Below, piece after piece: positions 13,501 through 22,500 of a stretch of DNA of 64,000 nt. The DNA lies in assembly GCA_024734495.1 (NCBI GenBank), contig JALMQS010000873.1, forward strand, positions 124,001-188,000, written 5' to 3'. Numbering within the stretch: the first letter of the stretch is position 1; the number at the start of each line of letters is the position of its first letter. The notes beneath the pieces were generated by a model. The model was given only the letters and a program-made list of their open reading frames with translations. It was not told the origin of the DNA and did no database searches. Source of the stretch: Forficula auricularia (Eukaryota; Arthropoda; Insecta; Dermaptera; Forficulidae). The position numbers and the translations under genes are program-made.

Positions 13501-16500
13501 TAAAAATAAATTTTACCATTGACTTGTATTCAAATTCAACTTATCCAGGTCAGTTACTTTGTGTTGTTCCACCCGAAATATATATATCGAGATTAAAGTC
13601 TCTCCAAAAATAAATTCGTTTTATTTTAATATCTTAATGTGAAACCTACCAAGTATTTTTTATCCAATAACATACTTATTCCATAATAAGAGGTCCGCTT
13701 CAGATTTTGGGCCCCGAGTCCGAAATTTCAAGCGGGGGCTATGCACGTGGGTGACATGAGCATAAACCGTCAGATGACAGTCGAGCTGGCTTGTTCAAAC
13801 GTTTTTGTCTTAGCCGTTTTTTATAAATAAATAAAAAAGCAATAATTGAAGTTCGTCTGCGATTGATAACTTCTGCAATAATATTACTGTCAGCCATTTT
13901 TTGACATATGAACTGCGCACTCAACATACCACTTAGCTTAAAAGATCCGGCTTTGAAGCCAACATCCAAAAAAACCATCACGACATCTAGCGCGTGAAAT
14001 CCAGCAGCTAAATCAAGCAGACAATCTAGCAGGCAAAAAAGCCTCTTGTGATGCGGCCTTAACATACTTATATGCTAATAGATCTAAAAAAATTGATTTA
14101 CCCTTTTTCCTTCTCCAAAAACTACAGGAATTTTGAGATCTTCTGTTTGAACAGTTTTGTATGCCCAACCGGTCATATGAGCATCTCTATACAGAATTCT
14201 TTTGCCCAAATCTTTAGGAATAGGTCGTCGAATATAGTCTAGGTGAGTAAATTCATTCCCAAGTAAGTGTGGTTTTAGAGCAGCCTTAAAATTAATTATG
14301 TTAGTAATTAGACTGTAATTTCTTTAATTAAATTTAAATAAAAAAAAAATACTGACTAGTTGGCGAACTCTTTGCCTTTCTGATTCAGGAGTAAAATCAT
14401 TAGACATTGGATAGGCTTTTTTATTTCTACATAAAACAGCACGTGAATCGCCGGCATTCGCTACATATAATTTTCCCAAAATAAATAAAGCTACTAAAGC
14501 AGTGCATCCTCCTTTGACTTTATACTTGTGTTTATCTTCGCCTATTAAATTATCCTTAAAAAAAAGTTTTTATTAAAGTAAATATAAAAAAAAAAATATG
14601 GGTCTATTTTAATGAAATATCAAATAAAAATAATGGACGACTTAGATAAATCAAAATTCTAATAGAAAAATAATTTTCAAAAATTATGCATATTTTGAAG
14701 TCACTATAATACATATTCATTTTTTGAATTTAGTATCAAGTATATCTAATCTGCTAAAATCTCAATACAAATTTAAATTTGGAATTTATGAGCGCTTTGG
14801 TTTACTATAAATTAAAATATAGCTTAGTCTGTGAGACGCCGCACTGCGACTTTCTACCTAAAGACTTGATTTTTTTTATATTGAAAAAATATTCACAATA
14901 TTAATAAATATATGTTGAAAAAATTTCCAGTGTAGACTATTCACGGTGAAATAAGAAAATTTATTAAAATTTTCTAGTGTTTTCCACTGAGTTTCGGCTT
15001 CTAATTCTAAAATCATAATTCAATGCTTCGGCGATTGGCAGAGAATTAGAAAAAAAAAATAGTTTAAAAAGAAGCTGCTAACTTCTTTTAAGTGGTTCGA
15101 TTCCACCTCACAAACGGATACGCCAAAAATACGATTCTGAAAAAAATTCTCCCCTTGCTTAAAATTAACCCTCAACTTACTCAAAGAAACAAACCTAAAA
15201 CCGTAAATTCCAAACTCAACAAATTGTTTAACAAGTGTTTGCGTCAAGAGGCCACCATCATTGCCCCCCCCCCCCCTAGAACTATGAAGCCCCCTCAACT
15301 TACTAACCCCAATACCGTTAATTGATTAAACATTAAATTTGTTTAAGTAATTTAAGATAAAATAGTGGTCTTGTAAATCACCTTTGGGCTTTCGTCCCTT
15401 AAACTTCAAGGGAGTAAATCCTTAGGTCTTCAACCTCCAATGTTGAAATTTTCCTCGTAAACTACCCCTTGTTAATCGAATGTTTTCTACATTTGATTCA
15501 ATCGCGAATCAAATGTAGGGAATTTTTGTCAAATATTGAGTGAAAATAATATTTGAACTTATACAGGGTGGTGACTTGGCCGACGCAGCATAGCAATTAC
15601 AATGTTAATTTTTGAATGTGAATTTATTTGCTTTCCTAATTATTTTAGAGTTCAAGTTCTTATAGGTTTTTTGTAGAGAAAAAAATACTGAATCCGAACA
15701 TATTTTTGTTTTCAAATTTTGAAATTTCAGAACCGTAATAATCAACATTATAAATAATTGTATTTTTACAAAAATCACTGAGGCCATGGAATTATTAAAA
15801 CAAACAAGGCATTTTCATTTGTTGTTTCTAAGTGACGTTTGTTATATTTGAACTTTTTAAAATCAGTTCTTATTAGAATTTATTGATTACCATAATGAGA
15901 AACTCGTTAAATTTGAATGGGCTGAGTTTTGTATTCGTCATTGATAAATAAAAATAGTAGATTCACGTAGATGAAGTTTAGAACGAGCTTTTAAATTTTC
16001 ACAAGAATAATCAACGAAATTATAAGTAATATTTTTAAACGTAATTAAAACAATAAAATTAGTAAGGTAAACAGAATTTAATTTTTTAACATAATTAACA
16101 AATGCATAAAATTATAACAAAAAATAACAATCATAGCAAATGTTCGAATAAACCACCATTTACCACTAAACAATAGCTCAAACGTTTCGTAAAATTCTCG
16201 TCTGACATTTGCTAATTGGTATTGTGATATTTTATCACATTCGGCTTGTATACGATTTTTGAGTTGATCTAAGTTTTGAAATGTTTGTCCAGAGTAAATC
16301 TTTGATTTTAAATGTCCCCAAAGAAAAAATCGTTGGGAGAAAGATCGGGGACCTTGCAGGCCAGCTAATCGTAAACCTCGGACCAATGATTTTATTCTCA
16401 AAATGATTATTTAAAAATTCACGGACATCGCGGCTGTTGTGTGCGGGGCAACCATCCATCTGGAACCAAATATCTTGGTTTTCTCGAGCATTTTCCATTA

Positions 16501-19500
16501 CAGCCGGAACTATATCCTCTTCCAATAACTGCAAAAAGCGCTGTCCAGTTAAATTTTCATTTAAGAAAAATGGTCCTAAAATGCGATGACCAAATATTCC
16601 CACCCAAACGTTAATTTTTCGTTAATTTTCCTATCTCAAAAATTCTTCCAGATCATTATTGTGACCAACAAAAATTTGAAAGATATATTATAAAATTTTT
16701 AAATACAAACTCAGATGCGTCAAAAACCTTTTGATCAGAATTATTATAACACCAAAAACAAAAAGAAAAAAATTATTCACAATATTTGTAAAAAAAAAGT
16801 TCAAGTTAATGGGTTAACAATTGTAAGTTTTACAACATTGTGTCGATTTTCAGTAGCCCACACTCTACAATTTTGAACGTTTGGTTCATTATGGAGTGTA
16901 AACGTGCATTCGTCAGTGAAAACAATGTTTTTCAAAAAATCTCTGTCTTCATTGCCTTGTTTGTTTTAATAATTCCATGGCCTTAGTGATTTTTGTAAAA
17001 ATACAATTATTTATAATGTTGATTATTACTGTTCTGAAATTTCAAAATTTCAAAACAAAAATATGTTCGGATTCAGTATTTTTTTCTCTACAAAAAACCT
17101 ATAAGAACTTTAACTCTAAAATAATTAGGGGAGCAAATAAATGCACATTCAAAAATTAACATTGTAATCGCTATGCTGCGTCGGCCAAGTCACCACCCTG
17201 TATATATACCCCTTGTTAATGGTAAAAATTCTTCTTTTTGCTTTGAGCGCCAGTTTAGCATATATGTTTGTAAATGTCACCCACCCTTAGATGGGTATTT
17301 TTATCCCCTTTGGTATAACACCGGATCCTATTGGATCTTCTCCCAGGCCGAAACTGGGGCATCGTAATTCAATGCTTCGGCGCTTGGCAGAGAATTAGAA
17401 AAAAAATAAATGGTTTAAAAAGAAGCTGCTAACTTCTTTTAAGTGGTTCGATTCCATTAATTTTTTTCTAATTCTCTGTCAAGCATTGAATTACGATGCC
17501 CCAATTAATACTTGACCCATTGATCTATTAAAACTGATGAGGTTCTTTTGGATATCATTTCGCACTAGAAAATTTCAATCAATTTTCATTTCTCCAAGGA
17601 TGGTCCTATCTCAAAAATTCTTCCAGATCATTAGTGTGACCAACAAAAATTTGAAAGATATATTATAAAATTTTTAAATACAAATTCAGATGCGTCAAAA
17701 ACCTTTTGATCAGAATTATTATAGCACCAAAAACAAAAAGAAAACAATTATTCACAATATTTGTAAAAATAAGTTCAAGTTAATGGGTTAACAATTGTAA
17801 GTTTTAAATCATTTATTAATTTCTGTTATAGCACCTATTTAATATCAAAGATCACAGTTATAAGATGTCTCATATGAGCTTTGAGCAAATTTCCAAATTA
17901 TAAAAAAAATGATTTTTTTAAATACCATCTCCCAAAATGCAGATTCTAGAGCTCCAATTATTAAGGAATCCTTAGATACTTCTTTTTCCGGAAACCACAT
18001 GGCTACTCCTTTAGATGATTCGCGTTCAATATGATTGATATAGTTGTCGAATGCAGGAAACAGGTGATCAATAACATCAATCAATTTCTCCTATAAAATA
18101 TTACTATTTTAAGTCATTTAAATGGAACAGGATATTTTTTATTTAAATATTCAGAATTAAATCAGTTATGTAAGGTAGTTGTTTCGCGACAATACTAGCA
18201 AAAATTTAATGCTAGAGTATATAGAAAAGACAATAAGGATTCATAATTCATAAGCCCAAAACTTTTTGCTGTTTATGTACCGATTCTAGCCAATCCCGTG
18301 CTCGTTTGACAAATCTGGCAACATTGTAAGAGATTGAATATTTTTATATTAAAATGACAGATAAAATACATTTTAAAAGTTAAAAAATTTCTATAAAAAT
18401 CCTTTTGTTATTTTTTAACAAATGTATTCAACGCCTACATTACCCCTTATGAAAATTATAATTTTGAAAAAATCTAGCGCATGCGCGCTTTATACATCTT
18501 TCGCTGGTTAAATAAATGCGCTGTTGCCAAATTGTTTTTAGTGTAAATTTTTTTATACATTTTTCATTATTTATTCATTATTATCTCAGAAACTGTGTCG
18601 TAACTATGAATCAAAATTGTCTCAAAAAATGTATTGGTTATTGTTTAATGTTGATTTAGTTTTTTATAAAAATGGTAAGAAGGGTTTCTTAATTATAATT
18701 AAACGAGCTACTCGCAGGCATGCCTTCGGCACGCCCTCTACAGCCCGGTTCTCCGGGAAGGTGACTCCGGCGGGCAGCGTCTCGCCATGTGATTATTAGG
18801 TCTACAAAATTCATTTAAAAAAAAGCTCCATTTCCAAAAAGGGGAGAGGGTCGGATTACAAAAAAATCTTGAAATTATTTTTTAGATATTTGCAAATAAA
18901 TAATCCACAAATTTCTAAAGAGTAAATGTACTAAAAAGCTAAAAATTTCTATAATTTGCCCCCCCCCCCCTTCGCCCCCATACAGTCAATTTGGATAATT
19001 TATTTTTACAAGAATAGTTTCTTAAAGTAATAAAGAATAACTCTACAAAATTTGATCAAGATTGGAGAGAGTTTTAATATTTGCCCCCACTCACATTTTG
19101 GATAGTTGGGAGTCGAATTTCAAAAATCCTGAAATTACTTTTTAGATATTTGCAAATAAATAATCCACAGTTTTCTAAATAGTAAATGTACAAAAAAGCT
19201 AAAAATTTCTATATGTTGCCCCCCCCCCCCTTTCGCCCCCGTATCAGTCAATTTTGATAGTTTATTTTTACAGGAATAATTTCTTAAAGTAATAAAGAAT
19301 AACTCTACAAAATTTGATCAAGATTGAGAGAGTTTTAATTTTTGCCCCCACTCACATTTTGGATAGTTGGGAGTCGAATTTCAAAAAATCCTGAAATTAC
19401 TTTTTAGATATTTGTATTTAGAATTTTGTAAAGTAAAAATCAAGTAGATATCTTATCGTTCTTAATTGAAAATGCATAATTAGTGTAAACACATTGCAAA

Positions 19501-22500
19501 GATATTTTGACCCTTTTGACCCCTTTATGGGTCGAAATTCAAAAATCCTGAAATTAGTTTTTTAAATATTTTAATTTAGTATTTTTATAAGTAAAAAGCA
19601 AGTAGATATTTTATCGTCCTTAAGAAATATCGCATAATCAGTGAAAACACTTTGCCCCCTTTGACCCCCTTAGGGGTCGAATTTCGAAAAATCCTTTCTT
19701 AGTGAGCCCCTATGTCATAGATGTAATATCCTCTCCAAATTTCATGTTTCTATGTCCAGTGGTTCTGGCTGTTTTGATGATGAGTGAGTGAGTGTGTATC
19801 GGGCAAAGAATTTTATATATATAGATATGTATGTAAATTTTCCAATATCCCGTATAGTGCAATGTATAAGAGTCTGAAAAACTCTATTTTTGAAATTTAA
19901 TAACTCCGGAACTATATTGTTCATAAATTTCGTTTTGCCACCAATCGATGCAGAAGTATTTAAATAATAATCTGTCTAAATTTCAAAAAAATCCTAAAAC
20001 CATTTGGTGGAACAACTACCTTAAACATTTATTTTTTCAAAAGATAGACAAATAATAAATTAAAAGATTGAAAAATAATTAAATTTATATGTATGATTAC
20101 GTGAATAATATGATGAAGTTGATTGGCTGCAGCTACTGCAGCACCACTGCCTGCGTGTCCATCAAAAAGAGAAAAATAAATATACGGGAGGCTTAATGAT
20201 GTGCTCTCTTGTTTAACCAACGATGAAGTACTTAAAAACTGAAACTTTTCTTTGATTTCTGGGCGATGAAGCAGTCCACGACATAGACATGCTTGATCTT
20301 CATTCCATTGAGATTTTCCAGCATTCACCGCTCTTTTGAAAAAAAAAAAAATTTAATTTAAAATGTGAGGGAACATCAATCAATAGAAAATTATATTATA
20401 CTAAAATTTATTAATTTGAAAGTTTATAATAGGAAAATAGGGTCAAGTTTTTATGTGTGACTTTTTTATTTGTCAGCCAACGTTTCGTCGACTTTGCCGA
20501 CTGCTTCAGGACTTCAAATATCCATGCCACACATTCGTCTAAATTTTCTTGTTAACTTCGTTACCATTAGAAACACAAATTTCAAAAAATATTTGGCACA
20601 TTCACATAAACAATTTTTTTTTCTTTTTACATTAACAATTACATTAGATATAAAACAGATATAACATAAATAGAATAAGGCAACACTTTTAAAAACAGAA
20701 TAGAATATTATCTCTTTTGATCCTTACATTAAAGAAATCTCAAATTTAAGTAAGAGTTTGACATGATAAAATGTTTTAATTACACAACTCTACAAAAATT
20801 TTTTTTTCCTTGTCCTAAAGTTTATTTCATAATTTTTCTATTCATTGTGAACCAAAATATGAGAAAAGTACCTATATTCCGTATAAAGTTTGCTTTTGTA
20901 ATGGTTATAATAATAATAAACGACGAAAAAGCCCATTTTGACCTATTTTCGAGTCCCATTAGATATTAAGCAGCAATATTTGAAATAAAAATATTTTGTT
21001 GACGTAATAGAAAACAGCTTCCTCTTTGATTTTCAAATTACCACTTGTTTGTAACTCAATTAGAACTCGAGTTATAACTAAAAAGTAAGACCATATGTTT
21101 ATTATCCTTTATAATCACGAAGTTTTAGTTTTTTGAGTTATAACTCGAGTACTAATTGAGCTAAAAAACAAGGCGTAATTTGAAAATCAAAGAGGAAGCT
21201 GTTTTCTATTACATCAACAAAATATTTTGATTTCAAATATTGCTGTTTAATATCTAATGGGACTCGAAAATGGGTCAAAATAGCCTTTTTCGTCGTTTAT
21301 TATTATTATAACAACTAGAAAAGCAAACTTTAAGTGGAATATAGATATTTTTCCTTTATTTTGATGCACATTGAATAGAAAAATTATTAAATAAATCTTA
21401 GGACAAGGAAAAAAAAAATTTTGTCGACCTGTGTTATAGATAGGACCTGCTAATTAGAGGGAGAATGGTGAGGCCATATTACCATCTTTTACTTTATTTA
21501 TTTAATTTTAAAATGATATATCTGTTAAATGTAATCATTAGCTTTATTCGTTTTGGATGCCTTGGGCGCCCTTATGTCAGCCTCAAGTCACCAACCCATA
21601 TTCGTTTAGGAAAACGAAGGGGGAGAATAGGGAAACGAATAGGGCTGGGGCACACCAAGTCGGTTGGTATTCCTAAACGAATATGGGTTAGTGACTTGAG
21701 GCTGACATAAGGGCGCCCAAGGCATCCAAAACGAATAAAGCTATTAGCGACGAAAAATAAGCTGACATGTTCTGATGTGGCCATCCACTTGACTTTACCA
21801 TACAACCTGGCCCCTCAATTATATTTAATATTTAATAAAATTATTTATAATCATGTAGGGGAGGGGGGCTAGTTTTTGCATTTTTAGACTCCTGGGCTCA
21901 CTGATTATGTATACAAAATTTGGTTGAGTTAGGTACAAGAGCCTATATTTTCATTTTTTGACCCTACATCCCCCTCCCCATTTTCCGCAGTTAATTTTTG
22001 CATTTTTAGACTTCTGGGGTCCCACTGATTATATATAAAAAATTTGGTTGAGTTTGTTACAAGAGCCTAGATTTTCATTTTTTTGACCCCCCTCCACCCC
22101 CTTAATTGTGGGTCGATATGCACCAAAATCTAATCAGCTCTCAATGGACCAAAACTACGCTTGAAATTTGGTTTCGATATTCACACTAGTTTTTGAGCTA
22201 GCTCGTCCACAAAAATTTAGTAACGCACAGACTAACAGACTAATAGACAGACTAACTAACAGACATTTTGACAAAACAATTATTATCTCAAAAAATATAA
22301 TTTTTTCGATGTTCACTTATGAGAGCTTTTTTTGTGGACCGAAATGCCATGGTTTCGATCAATTTTTTTAATCAAAATAGTTTCGGCCGTTTTTGAGATA
22401 TTTCGAAAAAAAGAAGGAAAAAAAAAACACTTTTTTCATGCATGATTACAATACTTGACCATACCCTGTATAAAGATAAGAGTAAATAAATATTATATGT

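Larger units (their letters stand above)
15562..17202 (-). mobile_element. mariner-like (IS630/Tc1) transposon with ~245-bp TIRs
   Basis: The ends TACAGGGTGGTGACTTGGCC and GGCCAAGTCACCACCCTGTA are inverted, and homology continues for about 245 bp on each side (15562-15808; 16955-17202) up to the ATGGAATTATTAAAACAAAC block. TA dinucleotides flank it. It holds a broken transposase on the minus strand and an internal insertion copied from nearby intron sequence. It sits in intron 3 of the phosphatase gene. Confidence 0.85.

Noticed and set aside
15020..15298. 92-codon minus-strand frame with a Gly-rich start
   Set aside because: Derived from a repeat copy and a C/G homopolymer; no conserved motif.
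16235..16603. Intact transposase starting MGIFGHRILG
   Set aside because: It is the middle of a mariner transposase beginning upstream, interrupted by a 208-bp insert and frameshifted before the third catalytic Asp.
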